A stretch of DNA of 64,000 nt from Immundisolibacter sp. (GCF_014359565.1 NZ_JACIZD010000002.1:310001-374000); one strand, 5' to 3'; shown: positions 53,096-63,956, numbered from the stretch's first letter. Notes: generated from the letters alone by a model not told the origin. Made by a program: numbers and translations.

Positions 53096-54779
53096 CGGCG
53101 GCCATCCAGTTGCGCATCACCTGCATCACCCGCTGCGGGTCCTGTTCGTGCAGGTCCGGCAGGGGCGGCGGGCCGGCCGGCGCCGCCAGACGCTGCGGGG
53201 CGGGCGACAGCTCGCCGGTCTGCTCCAGGGCCGGGGTCGTGGCCGGGCCGGTCTGGGCGATGACGGCGGCGCCGGCCTGGCGCACGCTGCGCAGCATGGG
53301 CCGCAGCACGCCCAGCAGCACCGCCGCCAGTGCGCCCGCGCCGAGCAGCAAGCGGACGGCCTGCCACAGCCAGGATTGCTCCCACACCGGGGTGCTTGCC
53401 ACGGGCGGCGTCGGCTCGCCCGGCACGAAGGCCGCGTTGATGACGTTGATGCTGTCGCCGCGCTCGGCGTTGAAGCCCACCGCGTCGCGTACCAGCGCGG
53501 TGTAGCGATCGAGCTCCTCCTGGCTGCGCGGCTGGCGCGTCTGCTTGCCATCGGCACCGCTGGCCAGGCGGTCGTCCACCACCACCGCTACCGTCAGACG
53601 CTTGACGCCGCCGCCGGCCAGCTTGCTGTGGCTGACGGTGCGATCGATCTCGAAATTGCGCACCGAGCGGCTGCTGCGTTCCTTGGGCGTCGGCGCGGCG
53701 GCAGCCGGCGTTGCGGGCGCCCCGCCAGCCGCGGCGCCGCTTGCCGCAGCCGTGGCCGCGCCCGCGACCGCCGGCACCGGAGCGGCCTCGGGCGCCAGGC
53801 TGCCGCCCTGCGGCGGCTGGTTGCTGAGCGTGCCGGGCACGCCGCCGCTGGCCGCACCGGCGGCGGCGCTTTCGGTCGATTCTTCCTGCGAGCTGCGCAG
53901 CACGGCGCGATCGGGCTGGTATTCCTCGCGGGTGCGTTCGGTGACCTCGAAATCGACCTCGGCGCTGACCTTGGCACGCACGCCGCCCGGCCCCACCACC
54001 GCCGCCAACAGGTCCTCGATGCGCCGCACATAGTCCTGCTCCAGGCGACGGGCATAGTCGTAATGCTCGCCGGACTGGTTCAGACCGGCCTGGCCGGCCG
54101 GCCGGGTCAGCAGCGCGCCGGCCTGGTCGACCACCGTGACGCGCGAGGCGGCCAAGTCCGGCACGCTGGAGGACACCAGGTGCACGATGGCCGCCACCTG
54201 AGCGTCGTCCACCGTGCGTCCACGGTACAGCTGCAGCATGACCGACGCGGTCGGTTTGTCGCGGTCGCGCACGAACACCGAACGCTCCGGGATGGCCAGA
54301 TGCACGCGCACCTGCTGCACGCCGTCCATGGCGCCGATGGTGCGCGCCAGTTCGCCCTCCACGGCGTGCTGATAGCGGGCGTTCTCCATGAAGCGGCTGA
54401 CGCCAAAGCCCGGATCCTGGCTGAGCATCTCGAGCCCACTGCCGCTGCCCTTGGGCAGGCCTTCGGCGGCCAGCTTCAGGCGCGCCTCGTGCACCGCCGT
54501 GGACGGCACGCGCAGCGCGCCAGTGGCGGCATCCAGGCGGTAGGGAATGGCGGCTTTCTCGAGCGCCGCCACCACCTGCGCGGCGTCGCGCTCCTCCAGG
54601 CTGCCGTACAGCAGGCTGTAGTCGGGCGTGCGCGCCCACAGCACGATGCCGATGACGCTGGCGATGCAGGCGGCCAGCGCCACCAGCAGCACCGCCTGGC
54701 GCGAGGCCGGCAGCTTGATGAAGCCCTGGATCAGCGCCGCCGGGCTGCCGGCGGGCAGGCTGGGAGTCGACTCGGCCAT
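53088..54779 (-). CDS. fliF: Flagellar MS-ring protein FliF
   Basis: A 563-residue protein forming the membrane ring on which the motor is built. Transmembrane helices lie near 25-45 and 455-475. The first ring-building motif reads GSLEERDAAQVV near 55-66, and the second domain has RVHLAIPERSVF and ASVMLQLYRG. A low-complexity Ala/Gly/Pro region (about 330-370) is a usual variable part. The C-terminal tail binds FliG. It follows fliE by 28 nt. Confidence 0.96.
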   Translation of the reverse strand: MAESTPSLPAGSPAALIQGFIKLPASRQAVLLVALAACIASVIGIVLWARTPDYSLLYGSLEERDAAQVVAALEKAAIPYRLDAATGALRVPSTAVHEARLKLAAEGLPKGSGSGLEMLSQDPGFGVSRFMENARYQHAVEGELARTIGAMDGVQQVRVHLAIPERSVFVRDRDKPTASVMLQLYRGRTVDDAQVAAIVHLVSSSVPDLAASRVTVVDQAGALLTRPAGQAGLNQSGEHYDYARRLEQDYVRRIEDLLAAVVGPGGVRAKVSAEVDFEVTERTREEYQPDRAVLRSSQEESTESAAAGAASGGVPGTLSNQPPQGGSLAPEAAPVPAVAGAATAAASGAAAGGAPATPAAAAPTPKERSSRSVRNFEIDRTVSHSKLAGGGVKRLTVAVVVDDRLASGADGKQTRQPRSQEELDRYTALVRDAVGFNAERGDSINVINAAFVPGEPTPPVASTPVWEQSWLWQAVRLLLGAGALAAVLLGVLRPMLRSVRQAGAAVIAQTGPATTPALEQTGELSPAPQRLAAPAGPPPLPDLHEQDPQRVMQVMRNWMAADA

Positions 54780-54807
54780 GGTGGTTCAGTTCCCCCCTGA
54801 AATCCGC

Positions 54808-55134
54808 TCAGATCTGCATGTTCATGACGTCCTGGTAGGCCGACAGGAGCTTGTTTCGCACCTGCACAACGGCCTGGAAGGACACGTTCGATTTCTGGCT
54901 GGCGACCATCACCTGCGCCAGGCTGACCTTCTCGTCGCCCTGCTCGAAGCGGGCGGCAAGGTCCGTGGACGCTGCCTGCGCCTCGTTGACCTGACTGACG
55001 AACTGGCCCAGCACGGCGCCAAAACTTTCCTTGGCGCCGTCGGTGGGCGTCGGCGCCTTGGCCGCCGGGTGGTCGATCTGTTCGCGCAGGGCGCGGATCT
55101 GGCCCAGCACGGCGTTGATGTGCATGTCCGACAT
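54808..55134 (-). CDS. fliE: Flagellar hook-basal body protein FliE
   Basis: A 108-residue rod-junction protein linking the MS ring and rod. The C-terminal VSLAQVMVASQKSNVSFQAVVQVRNK and the terminal AYQDVMNMQI are family hallmarks. The ATG at 55134 was chosen; the frame extends upstream into fleR without homology. It starts 4 nt past the fleR stop, so it is probably also read through from the fleSR transcript. Confidence 0.94.
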   Translation of the reverse strand: MSDMHINAVLGQIRALREQIDHPAAKAPTPTDGAKESFGAVLGQFVSQVNEAQAASTDLAARFEQGDEKVSLAQVMVASQKSNVSFQAVVQVRNKLLSAYQDVMNMQI

Positions 55135-55138
55135 CGCT

Positions 55139-56503
55139 TCAGTCCTCGTCCCGTGCGGCACCCGCGGCGGGCACCTCGAAGCCGGCCTCGCGCAGCTGCG
55201 ACAGCTTGTAGCGCAGCGTGCGTTCGCTGATGCCAAGCTGCGCCGCTGCCTGCGCCCGGCGGCCGCCGCTGGCGCGCAGCGCGCCCAGGATCAGCTGCGC
55301 CTCGCGGCTGCGCAGGTCGCGGTCCAGATCGCCGACCGCGGTCGGCTCGTTGGCCAGTGCCGCCTGCCCGTCGGCCAACGCTGCCGGCCCGCCGACCAGG
55401 TGCGCGGCCTCGATGGCGCCGGCGTCGGCCAGAATCAGCGCGCGCTGGATCATGTTGTCCAGCTCGCGCACGTTGCCCGGCCAGGGATAACCGACCAGCG
55501 CGCTGGCGGCGGCATCGGCCAGCACCGGCGCCGGCGTCGGGCGCCGCCAGTGGCGCGCCAGCAGGCGGCGGGCCAGCGGCAGGATGTCCGCCGGCCGCTC
55601 GCGCAGCGGCGGGATGTGCAGCGGGAACACCGCCAGGCGGTAGTAGAGGTCCTCGCGAAAGCGCCCGGCGGCGACTTCGGCGGCCAGGTCGCGGTTGCTG
55701 GTGGCCAGCACGCGCACGTCCAGCGCGATCGCCTGCTTGCCGCCCAGGCGCTCGACCTCGCGCTCCTGCAGCACCCGCAGCAGCTTGGCCTGCAGGCCGA
55801 TCGGCATCTCGGAGATTTCGTCCAGCAGCAGGCTGCCGCCGTGCGCCTGTTCGAACTTGCCGGCGTGGGCGCCGGTGGCGCCGGTGAAGGCGCCCTTCTC
55901 GTAGCCGAACAGGACCGCTTCGAGCATGTTCTCGGGAATCGCGGCGCAGTTGATGGCCACGAACGGCCCGCCACGGCGCGCCGAATGCCGGTGGATGTAG
56001 CGCGCCAGCACCTCCTTGCCGGTGCCCGACTCGCCGGTCAGCAGCACGCTGACCTCGCTGTGCGCCACCCGCGCCGCCAGCGCCAGCAGCTCGCGCGAGC
56101 GCGGATCCTCGGCGACAGGCTCGTCGCCGCTGTCGCCCTGCCGGGGCAGCAGCTGGCCGATCAGACTGACCAGCGTCGCCGGCTCGAAGGGCTTGGCCAG
56201 ATACTCGACGGCGCCGTCGCGCACCGCCTGCACGGCGCTGCGGATGGTGCCAAACGCGGTCATCAGCACCACCGGCAGGTCTGGCCGCTGCCGGCGCAGG
56301 GCGTGCAGCAACGCGTTGCCGTCCATCGGTTGCATCTGCACGTCGCTGACCACCAGCGCCGGGCGCTCGCGCTCGAGCAGCGCCAGCGCCGCCTGGCCAT
56401 CGGCCGCCGGCAGGCTGCGGTAGCCGGCCAGATCGAGCGTGTCGCACAGCGCCTCGCGCAGCGCCGGGTCGTCCTCCACCACCATCACCGCGGCGTGCGT
56501 CAT
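55139..56503 (-). CDS. fleR: Sigma54-dependent response regulator FleR
   Basis: A 454-residue NtrC-type activator of class III flagellar genes. It has a receiver domain with phospho-acceptor D54 and the K of LAKPFEP near 103, an AAA+ domain with Walker A GESGTGKE and GAFTGA, and a Fis-type C-terminal helix-turn-helix. It pairs with the histidine kinase fleS, 3 nt upstream. FleR with RpoN is expected to drive hook and basal body genes. Confidence 0.94.
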   Translation of the reverse strand: MTHAAVMVVEDDPALREALCDTLDLAGYRSLPAADGQAALALLERERPALVVSDVQMQPMDGNALLHALRRQRPDLPVVLMTAFGTIRSAVQAVRDGAVEYLAKPFEPATLVSLIGQLLPRQGDSGDEPVAEDPRSRELLALAARVAHSEVSVLLTGESGTGKEVLARYIHRHSARRGGPFVAINCAAIPENMLEAVLFGYEKGAFTGATGAHAGKFEQAHGGSLLLDEISEMPIGLQAKLLRVLQEREVERLGGKQAIALDVRVLATSNRDLAAEVAAGRFREDLYYRLAVFPLHIPPLRERPADILPLARRLLARHWRRPTPAPVLADAAASALVGYPWPGNVRELDNMIQRALILADAGAIEAAHLVGGPAALADGQAALANEPTAVGDLDRDLRSREAQLILGALRASGGRRAQAAAQLGISERTLRYKLSQLREAGFEVPAAGAARDED

Positions 56504-56506
56504 GGC

Positions 56507-57325
56507 TCAGGCCTCAAGCGCCGCGCGCGCCGCCTGGCGGCCCATAACGTGGCACGGCAGCGCGATCTCGAACCGGCAGCCGGGCCCCGATTCGGCCAGC
56601 CGCAGCGTGCCGTGGTGACGCTCGATCACGCCCCGCGCCACCGCCAGGCCCAGGCCGGTGCCGCCCGGCCGACCCGACACGAAGGGCTCGAACACCCGCC
56701 CGCGCAGGGCCGGCGCAATGCCGGGCCCGTCGTCGCTGATGGCCAGCCGCAGCTGTCCGAGCGGCGCCGGCAGGCGCTCGACGGTGACCTGCCGGGCGCC
56801 AGCCTCGAAGGCGTTCAGACACAGGTTGGCCAGCGCGCCACTCAGGTTCTCGATACTGCCGGTCAGGCGCAGGGTGGTGTCCCGCTGCGGCAGGCGCAGC
56901 TGCACGCCGGGCGGGCACTGCGGTTGCACGGTGGCATCCAGGGCGAGCACCAGTTCGGCCAGGGAAAATGCCTGCGTACCGGCATCGGCGCCGTGGGCGT
57001 AGGCCAGCATGTCCGCCACCAGGCGTTCGAGCTGGCGCAGGCGCTCGACCAGGCGCTCGGCAAAGCGCGCCTGACTGTCGGCATCCAGCGCCCCATCGCG
57101 CAGATGGCAGGCGTAGACCAGCGCGGTTGCCAGCGGCGTGCGTACCTGATGGGCCAGCCCGGCGGTCATCTGGCCGAGAACCGCCAGCGGCCGCTGCGTG
57201 GCCAGCTCCTGCTGCAGGACGTCGAGACGCCGTTCGAGCTGGCGGTAGGAATCGCCCAGCGTGCCCGACAGATGATCGAGCGCGGCGGCATCGCGAGCGG
57301 AATCGACGATCGGCAAGGCCGGCAT
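56507..57325 (-). CDS. fleS: Flagellar sensor histidine kinase FleS
   Basis: A soluble, 272-residue kinase with an H-box LAHQVRTPLATAL (phospho-His near 58), an N-box SALANLCLNAFEAGA-like segment and G-boxes DDGPGI and GGTGLGLAV. At 272 residues it is much shorter than Pseudomonas FleS (about 400), having no obvious PAS domain, only a short coiled coil before the H-box. It should phosphorylate FleR. A good sigma54-type promoter lies 60 bp upstream. Confidence 0.92.
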   Translation of the reverse strand: MPALPIVDSARDAAALDHLSGTLGDSYRQLERRLDVLQQELATQRPLAVLGQMTAGLAHQVRTPLATALVYACHLRDGALDADSQARFAERLVERLRQLERLVADMLAYAHGADAGTQAFSLAELVLALDATVQPQCPPGVQLRLPQRDTTLRLTGSIENLSGALANLCLNAFEAGARQVTVERLPAPLGQLRLAISDDGPGIAPALRGRVFEPFVSGRPGGTGLGLAVARGVIERHHGTLRLAESGPGCRFEIALPCHVMGRQAARAALEA

Positions 57326-57384
57326 GGTCGGTGCGTCCTGATCAGTGCGCCCCAGGGGATCGGGGCCGGTCGACCGGACCTAAA

Positions 57385-57399
57385 GCAACCGCCGTACCA
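57385..57399 (-). promoter_or_regulatory. Sigma54 promoter of fleSR
   Basis: On the minus strand TGGTACGGCGGTTGC matches the -24/-12 consensus (TGGCAC-N5-TTGC) with one change. It lies 60 bp before fleS, in an AT-rich gap after fleQ. FleQ-dependent transcription of fleSR is the known pattern in pseudomonads. Confidence 0.75.
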
Positions 57400-57452
57400 G
57401 ATTATTTTTTATTTGTTATTCAATCAGTTGAAAACGATCATCGGCGCGAGCG

Positions 57453-58883
<1,431 letters not shown>

Positions 58884-58965
58884 GCCAGGGAATTCCCGTT
58901 CGATGCCCGGTCGCAGTGCCCGGCGAGCACATGCCACAGCGAGGCGAAAGCGTCACAGCGCGGGC

Positions 58966-58994
58966 ATGGTGCAAACGCAATCAGGCAGTGTCAA
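58966..58994 (-). promoter_or_regulatory. Candidate sigma70 promoter of fleQ
   Basis: On the minus strand a perfect -35 TTGACA (58994-58989) is followed after 17 bp by CACCAT (58971-58966), a weak -10. The leader to the fleQ start would be about 75 nt. fleQ is sigma70-dependent in pseudomonads. Confidence 0.45.
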
Positions 58995-59029
58995 GAATCC
59001 GGCAATCAGGCGACCTTGAACGGCGGCGC

Positions 59030-59569
59030 TCAGGCTGGGCGTTTGGCCTGCGCCACCGCCCGCCGATGACGGCGAAACAGGTAGCTCTCCAGAGCGTCCC
59101 TGGCCGACGCGTCCAGACCGTGAAACTCGGCCAGCACCTTGCCATCGCCCAGTGGCAGCAGCGTGGCCGGCAATTCCAGCGCGCTAGGCAGCGCCGCATG
59201 CAAATAGATGCTGATCCGTCCCGGCCCGGCCGGCAGCGCAGCCTGCCAGAGCACGCCGCGCAGCCCCAGGCGCGCCGGTTGCGGGTCCGGCAGTTCCAGT
59301 TCGCGCTTGTGCCAGCGGCCGATCAGGCCCAGCAGCAGGTCCAGCTTCTGATCCAGGCGCTGCAAATGCGCTGCCAGCTGCGGGGCGTCGTCCAGTGGCG
59401 GGGGCGGCTCGTCGAGATTGCCCAGCAGCGCCAGCAGCGCGGCGGCGTTACGGTTGGCATCGGCCAGCCCGTCGGCGTCCGGCAAGGCCGCCAGCGGCTG
59501 CCACACCAGCACCAGGCTGTCGGCCAGACTGAGGCCGCCGGCCAGGGGATCGACTGCATCCGTGTCCAT
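59030..59569 (-). CDS. Flagellar-operon PilZ-like protein
   Basis: A 179-residue protein between fliT and fleQ. The C-terminal half (GRISIYLHAALPSALELPATLLPLGDG then DASARDALESYLFRRHRRAV) has the strand pattern and terminal helix of PilZ domains. The canonical RxxxR and DxSxxG c-di-GMP motifs are not clear. The N-terminal half is helical (LAAHLQRLDQKLDLLLGLIGRW). It may be an adaptor that tunes flagellar assembly. The ATG at 59569 has an AGGAGG ribosome-binding site. Assignment to PilZ is tentative. Confidence 0.5.
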   Translation of the reverse strand: MDTDAVDPLAGGLSLADSLVLVWQPLAALPDADGLADANRNAAALLALLGNLDEPPPPLDDAPQLAAHLQRLDQKLDLLLGLIGRWHKRELELPDPQPARLGLRGVLWQAALPAGPGRISIYLHAALPSALELPATLLPLGDGKVLAEFHGLDASARDALESYLFRRHRRAVAQAKRPA

Positions 59570-59659
59570 GCCTTGCTTCCTCCTGAACCGTTCGCGGCCG
59601 CCAAGGCAGCGCACTTTGCCATGCGCAAGCGGCCCGCGGCCCCTCCAGGCGCCCGGCGG

Positions 59660-59971
59660 TCAGCCGGCCGCGGCCTGCGCGGCGTAAGCACCCTGCATGC
59701 GGCGGCCACCGCGCAGTTCCTGCAGTGCGGCGGCGGTTTCCTGACGCGCGCGCGCCGCGCGCTCGTTCAGCGCCCGGTCGGCAGCCAGCATCGAGCGCAG
59801 CGCCTCGATCACCGGCGGCCGCAGGCGCCAGGCATCGCCGGCCAGTGCCGTTTCCAGGCAGGCTTGGCGCTGTCGGGCCAGTTCGGCGGTGGTGTCCCAG
59901 GCGCCGGCATCCGCCGCCGCGATCATGGCGGCGGTCAGTTCCAGGGCCGTGCTCAGGAAGCGCTCGTCCAT
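59660..59971 (-). CDS. fliT: Flagellar chaperone FliT-like protein
   Basis: A 103-residue helical protein with little conservation, rich in Ala, Arg and Glu, in the normal place of fliT directly after fliS. FliT binds FliD before export and, in enterics, represses FlhDC. The start overlaps the fliS stop by one nucleotide (TGATG). The name rests on size, composition and position. Confidence 0.7.
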   Translation of the reverse strand: MDERFLSTALELTAAMIAAADAGAWDTTAELARQRQACLETALAGDAWRLRPPVIEALRSMLAADRALNERAARARQETAAALQELRGGRRMQGAYAAQAAAG

Positions 59972-60384
59972 CAGCCGTTGGCCGCCAGCGGCGCCGGCCG
60001 GTCCGGGTCGATGGCCTGCCAGGCCTCGGCCAGCGTGCCCAGCAGGCGCCCGGCTTCGTTCAGCGGCTCCACCCGATTGGCGGCGTTGGCCTCGATCAGG
60101 CGCCGCAGAATGTAGTCATACAGGGCCGACAGACGATCCACCAAATCCGGTGCCGCGTCGCGATGCAGGCTGCCGGCCAGCTCGCCGACGATGGCCACCA
60201 CCGCCGAAATCAGCTCGCCCTTGCGCGCCAGCTCGCCGCGCTGCAGATGGCCCTTGGCACGCGCGATGCGCTCCAGGGCGCCGTCGAACAACAGGGCGGT
60301 CAGGCGATGCGGCGTCGCCTCGGTGACGCTGGACTGCACCTGCACGGCGGCGTAGTGCTTCAGGGCTGCGCGAGACTGGGACAT
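59971..60384 (-). CDS. fliS: Flagellin export chaperone FliS
   Basis: A 137-residue chaperone that prevents flagellin from polymerising in the cytoplasm. Conserved parts are ALKHYAAVQVQSSV near the start, PHRLTALLFDGALERIARAKGHL, and the C-terminal LYDYILRRLIEAN. The ATG at 60384 was chosen; a GTG one codon upstream is equally possible. Confidence 0.94.
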   Translation of the reverse strand: MSQSRAALKHYAAVQVQSSVTEATPHRLTALLFDGALERIARAKGHLQRGELARKGELISAVVAIVGELAGSLHRDAAPDLVDRLSALYDYILRRLIEANAANRVEPLNEAGRLLGTLAEAWQAIDPDRPAPLAANG

Positions 60385-60419
60385 CACGGCGAATCTCCGG
60401 GTAAGTGGCCTGTGTTGGC

Positions 60420-61835
60420 CTACTTATCGGCCGATCCGACGCCGGGTAAAGAGGCAAGTTGCTGGGTGAGGAAATTTCCGGTGGATTGAATCTGCGCCAG
60501 CAGTCCGTCGAGCGCGTTGAACTGCGCCAGATAGCGCTTCTGCAGCCCATCGAGGCGCGCCGTCAGGTCGTCGCGCTGGTCGCCGATGTCGCTCAAACGC
60601 CGGTTCAGACCATCGGTGCGGGCCTTGATGATGCCGCCGGAGGTACTCAGATACCCGTCCACCACGCCCGACAGACGCGCGACCAGGCCATCGTCGCCCT
60701 GCAACACGCCGGCCAGCGCGCCGCGGTCGCCGCTGAGCAGGGCGTCGAACTTTGCGCTGTCGAGCTTGAGCGTGCCGCTGCCGTCCACGGACAGGCCGAT
60801 GTCGCCAGCCAATTTTGCCGCCCCGCTGGCACCCGGCACCGGATCGGCGAGCACCCGGCGCAGCTGCTGCTCCACGCCGCGCAAGGCCGGGTCGCCGATC
60901 AGCACACCGCCCTTCTTGGCGGCGGCGTCGTAACCGCCCTGCTCCTTGAGCACGGCGCGCAGGCCGTTGTAGGCATCCACCAGCGCCTGCAACTTGGGCT
61001 TGACGCCGCCGGTGTCGGCGGCGACGGTCAGCGTCACTGGCGCCGTGGTGGTTGCCTTCAGGGTCAGGGTCACGCCGGTGACGGCGCCGCTGACCGTGTT
61101 GCCTGCGCTCTGGTAGGTGAAGCCGTCGATCTTGACGATCGCGTCGCCGGGCGGCTCCTTTTCGGTCAGCCCGTTGGCGGGCCCGCCGGTCTGGTACTGC
61201 AGCGCCGCCAGCCCGCCGTCGCCGCCGGCCTGGGTCAGGCTGATGGTGCTGGCCTGGCCGGTCTTGGCGGAGGTCAGCACCAGGTAGGTTCCGGCCGGTT
61301 CGACGCCGCCGGTGCTGGTCACCAGCGTGGCGGACACACCCAGCGGCTGGCCGTCGGTTGTACGGGCAGCGTTGATGGCGTCGCGGATGCCGGCCAGGGT
61401 CTTGTTGCTGTCGTCGATGGTGATGCTGGCGCTTTTGCCGGCCAGGGACAGCGTCAGCGTGCCGGTGCCGACCACCGTGTCGGCACCGGCAAAGGCACCC
61501 GATGCGAGCTTTTGCGCCTTGGCCAGCGCCGACACCTCGACCGCATAGCTGCCGGTGCTGGCGGTAGCGTCAGCGCTGGCGATGATCTGCGTGTCGTCGC
61601 TCGAGCTCGCCCGGGTGGCGCTCAGCAGGGTCGCCGAATTCAGCCCGTCCAGGGCCGATTTGAGCTTGTCGAGCGCGCCGCGCAGCAGGCCAAAGCCGGA
61701 CAGCTTGGCCTGCAGACCGGCCTCCTGCACCGCCAGGCGGGTTTCGGTCGGCGTGCGCTCGGCCTCGATCAATCGTGATACCAGGCCGCCCACATCAAGG
61801 CCGGAGCCGATACCGCCCGAAACCAACGTCGGCAT
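60420..61835 (-). CDS. fliD: Flagellar filament cap protein FliD
   Basis: A 471-residue cap protein that folds flagellin at the filament tip. The N-terminus (GIGSGLDVGGLVSRLIEAER) is diagnostic, and the terminal coiled coil (RLSDIGDQRDDLTARLDGL, YLAQFNALDGLLAQIQST) closes it. The middle has a FliD-type hook domain with VSGAVTGVTLTLK. It starts 4 nt after the flaG stop. Both are probably read from one promoter. Confidence 0.96.
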   Translation of the reverse strand: MPTLVSGGIGSGLDVGGLVSRLIEAERTPTETRLAVQEAGLQAKLSGFGLLRGALDKLKSALDGLNSATLLSATRASSSDDTQIIASADATASTGSYAVEVSALAKAQKLASGAFAGADTVVGTGTLTLSLAGKSASITIDDSNKTLAGIRDAINAARTTDGQPLGVSATLVTSTGGVEPAGTYLVLTSAKTGQASTISLTQAGGDGGLAALQYQTGGPANGLTEKEPPGDAIVKIDGFTYQSAGNTVSGAVTGVTLTLKATTTAPVTLTVAADTGGVKPKLQALVDAYNGLRAVLKEQGGYDAAAKKGGVLIGDPALRGVEQQLRRVLADPVPGASGAAKLAGDIGLSVDGSGTLKLDSAKFDALLSGDRGALAGVLQGDDGLVARLSGVVDGYLSTSGGIIKARTDGLNRRLSDIGDQRDDLTARLDGLQKRYLAQFNALDGLLAQIQSTGNFLTQQLASLPGVGSADK

Positions 61836-61839
61836 GGTC

Positions 61840-62244
61840 TTACGCCTGCTCGCGCAGCAGCAGGCCGCTGCCGGCTTGCAGGGTTTCTATGGTCTGCAAG
61901 GTATCGAGCGCTTCCTGGCTCGGCATCTGGCGCACCAGCTCGCCGGTATCGACATCCACCACCCGTACCACGGTCTGGCCGGTGACTTCGTCGACCCGGA
62001 AATGCAGCTCCCGATGCAGCGTCTGTACGTGGTCCTGCAAGCGCGCCACCGCTTCGCCCAGATCCGCCGGCTGCGGCGCGTGCGGGTCGGCACCAGGCTC
62101 GTCCCGACCGAATGACTGCTGCCGGCCCAGGCCGGCTTGCACCGGCGCCGCCACCTGCTGCGCGGCCGACGCGGCGATCTGGGCCACCGCAGTGGTCGGC
62201 ACTGTCACCGGCGGGCGCATACCTGGATCGAAATTCACGTCCAT
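61840..62244 (-). CDS. flaG: FlaG protein
   Basis: A 134-residue cytoplasmic or secreted flagellar accessory protein that influences filament length. The C-terminal half is the FlaG domain, with LHFRVDEVTGQTVVRVVDVDTG and LVRQMPSQEALDTLQTI. The first 60 residues are low-complexity. It lies between fliC and fliD, the standard place in pseudomonads. Confidence 0.9.
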   Translation of the reverse strand: MDVNFDPGMRPPVTVPTTAVAQIAASAAQQVAAPVQAGLGRQQSFGRDEPGADPHAPQPADLGEAVARLQDHVQTLHRELHFRVDEVTGQTVVRVVDVDTGELVRQMPSQEALDTLQTIETLQAGSGLLLREQA

Positions 62245-62311
62245 GGGGGCATCCCTCGCATGTCATGCTCTTGCCTGCCTCGGGAGCGTGAACCCCGCGG
62301 ACAGGCGAAAG

Positions 62312-62340
62312 GGCGGGTCGGAGCTGTGCCCCGACCCGCC
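62312..62340 (-). terminator. Terminator after flagellin gene
   Basis: A perfect 10-bp stem GGCGGGTCGG/CCGACCCGCC with a 9-nt loop lies 35 nt after fliC, followed on the minus strand by CTTTCG. It probably separates the abundant flagellin mRNA from flaG. The rest of the 62245-62374 gap shows nothing more. Confidence 0.65.
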
Positions 62341-62374
62341 TCCCGTTTGACGTTCGCGCTTGGCGCGCTCACCG

Positions 62375-63829
62375 TTACCGCAGCAGCGAGAGCACGTTCT
62401 GCGACTGCTGGTTGGCCTGCGCCAACATCGCCGTACCGGCCTGCTGCAGGATCTGCGCGCGCGACAGGTTGGCCGTCTCGGCCGCGAAGTCGGCGTCCTG
62501 GATGCGCGAGCGGGCCGCCGAGACGTTCTCCGCCGTGGCCTGACTGCTGGCAACCACCGAGCTGAAGCGGTTCTGCACCGCACCCAGCGCGGCGCGCAGG
62601 TCGTCGACGAAGGCCAGCGCGCCATCGAACACCGCCAGCGCATCACTGGCACCGGTCTGAGTGGCGACGCTCGCGCTGCCAACCGAAGACAGGGAGCTGG
62701 GCACAGTGGTCCCCGAAAGCACCGTGGTACCGGTATCGGTGGTGACACTGAACACGGTCGACGCGTTGAACGACACCTTGCCGCCAACGACAAGACTGTC
62801 GGTGGCGGTGGCGCCGGTCAGGGTCACGCCGGCCAGGCTCACGGTCTTGGTCGCTGCCGAATTGTCGAAATCCTGCACCTTGATGTCGTACCCCTCGGCG
62901 CTGACCATTTTGATCGACGCCTTGTCGGCCGACAGCTCGGCGGTAATCCCGGTCGTGGATGTCTTGGCATTGATGGCCTCTGCCAGAGCACCCAGGTCGC
63001 TGGTGCTCACCACGTTGGCCGAGATGGCTACGCCCGTCGTATTCGAGCCGAACAGGGTCATCGTCACAGTGCCGGCGGCACCCAGCGAGGCGATGGTGGC
63101 CTCGGTACGCGCAGTGGCGGTAACGCCAGTGGTGGCGCTGGCGCCGTTCACGCCGGCAGCGATGTCCCGCGCCGTAGCGTCGGCAGCCACGGCCACGGAC
63201 GCCGTTCCGGTCGTGCCGGACACGGTCAGATTTTGCGCGGCAACGTTGTTCCCGCCCGAAACATCGGCGGCTGCGGTCAGAGTCCCGCCGACGTTGGCAT
63301 TGCTCGAGGCCAGGTGCGAACCGATGTCGCTCGCCTTGGCGCTGCCAATGCCGAAGCTGATGGTCTGGCCCGCATAGGCTCCGACCTGGAACACGCCGTT
63401 GGCAAACGAACCGTCCAGCACGTTCTTGCCGTTGAACTGCGTCTGCGTGGCGATGCGCGAGATTTCCGCCGACAGCGCGGACACCTCCTTCTGCAGCGAG
63501 GCGCGGTCGGTGGCGCTGTTGGTGTCGTTGGCCGACTGGACCGCCAGCTCGCGCATGCGCTGCAAGGCGTTGGTCACCTCACCGAGGGCGCCTTCCGCCA
63601 CCTGGGCGATGGAAATACCGTCATTGGCATTGCGCACCGCCTGGTTCAGACCGCGAATCTGCGCCGTCATGCGGTCGCTGATGGCCAGACCGGCGGCGTC
63701 GTCCTTGGCGCTGTTGATACGCAGGCCCGACGACAGGCGCTGCAGGGAAATCGACAGGTCACCCTGGCTGCGGTTCAGGTTCCGCTGCGTGTTCAGGGCA
63801 TCGATATTGCTGTTAACTACTTGCGGCAT
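62375..63829 (-). CDS. fliC: Flagellin FliC
   Basis: Filament subunit of 484 residues. The conserved N-terminus (INTNIDALNTQRN-like NSNIDALNTQRNLNRSQGD) and SSGLRINSAKDDAAGLAISDRMTAQ are clear. The C-terminus has ALGAVQNRFSSVV, SAARSRIQDADFAAETANLSR and the terminal SQNVLSLLR. The middle 140-330 is a variable, Ala/Thr/Val-rich exposed region. A sigma28-type promoter lies about 100 nt upstream. Confidence 0.97.
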   Translation of the reverse strand: MPQVVNSNIDALNTQRNLNRSQGDLSISLQRLSSGLRINSAKDDAAGLAISDRMTAQIRGLNQAVRNANDGISIAQVAEGALGEVTNALQRMRELAVQSANDTNSATDRASLQKEVSALSAEISRIATQTQFNGKNVLDGSFANGVFQVGAYAGQTISFGIGSAKASDIGSHLASSNANVGGTLTAAADVSGGNNVAAQNLTVSGTTGTASVAVAADATARDIAAGVNGASATTGVTATARTEATIASLGAAGTVTMTLFGSNTTGVAISANVVSTSDLGALAEAINAKTSTTGITAELSADKASIKMVSAEGYDIKVQDFDNSAATKTVSLAGVTLTGATATDSLVVGGKVSFNASTVFSVTTDTGTTVLSGTTVPSSLSSVGSASVATQTGASDALAVFDGALAFVDDLRAALGAVQNRFSSVVASSQATAENVSAARSRIQDADFAAETANLSRAQILQQAGTAMLAQANQQSQNVLSLLR

Positions 63830-63928
63830 GGGAATGCTCCACTGTTGAGTTGCCTTACCTGGGCCGTGCCCCCACGGGGTGTCGGGCCTGTTCCAGGAAC
63901 CCGGAGACAGGCTCCGCTTCCGGGCTGT

Positions 63929-63956
63929 GTATCGGCGGGGCTAACAGGAAGCTTGA
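63929..63956 (-). promoter_or_regulatory. Sigma28 (FliA) promoter of fliC
   Basis: On the minus strand TCAAGCTT (63956-63949) and GCCGATAC (63936-63929) match the FliA consensus TAAAGTTT-N11-GCCGATAA with a 12-bp gap. The -10 differs in one base. Confidence 0.8.
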
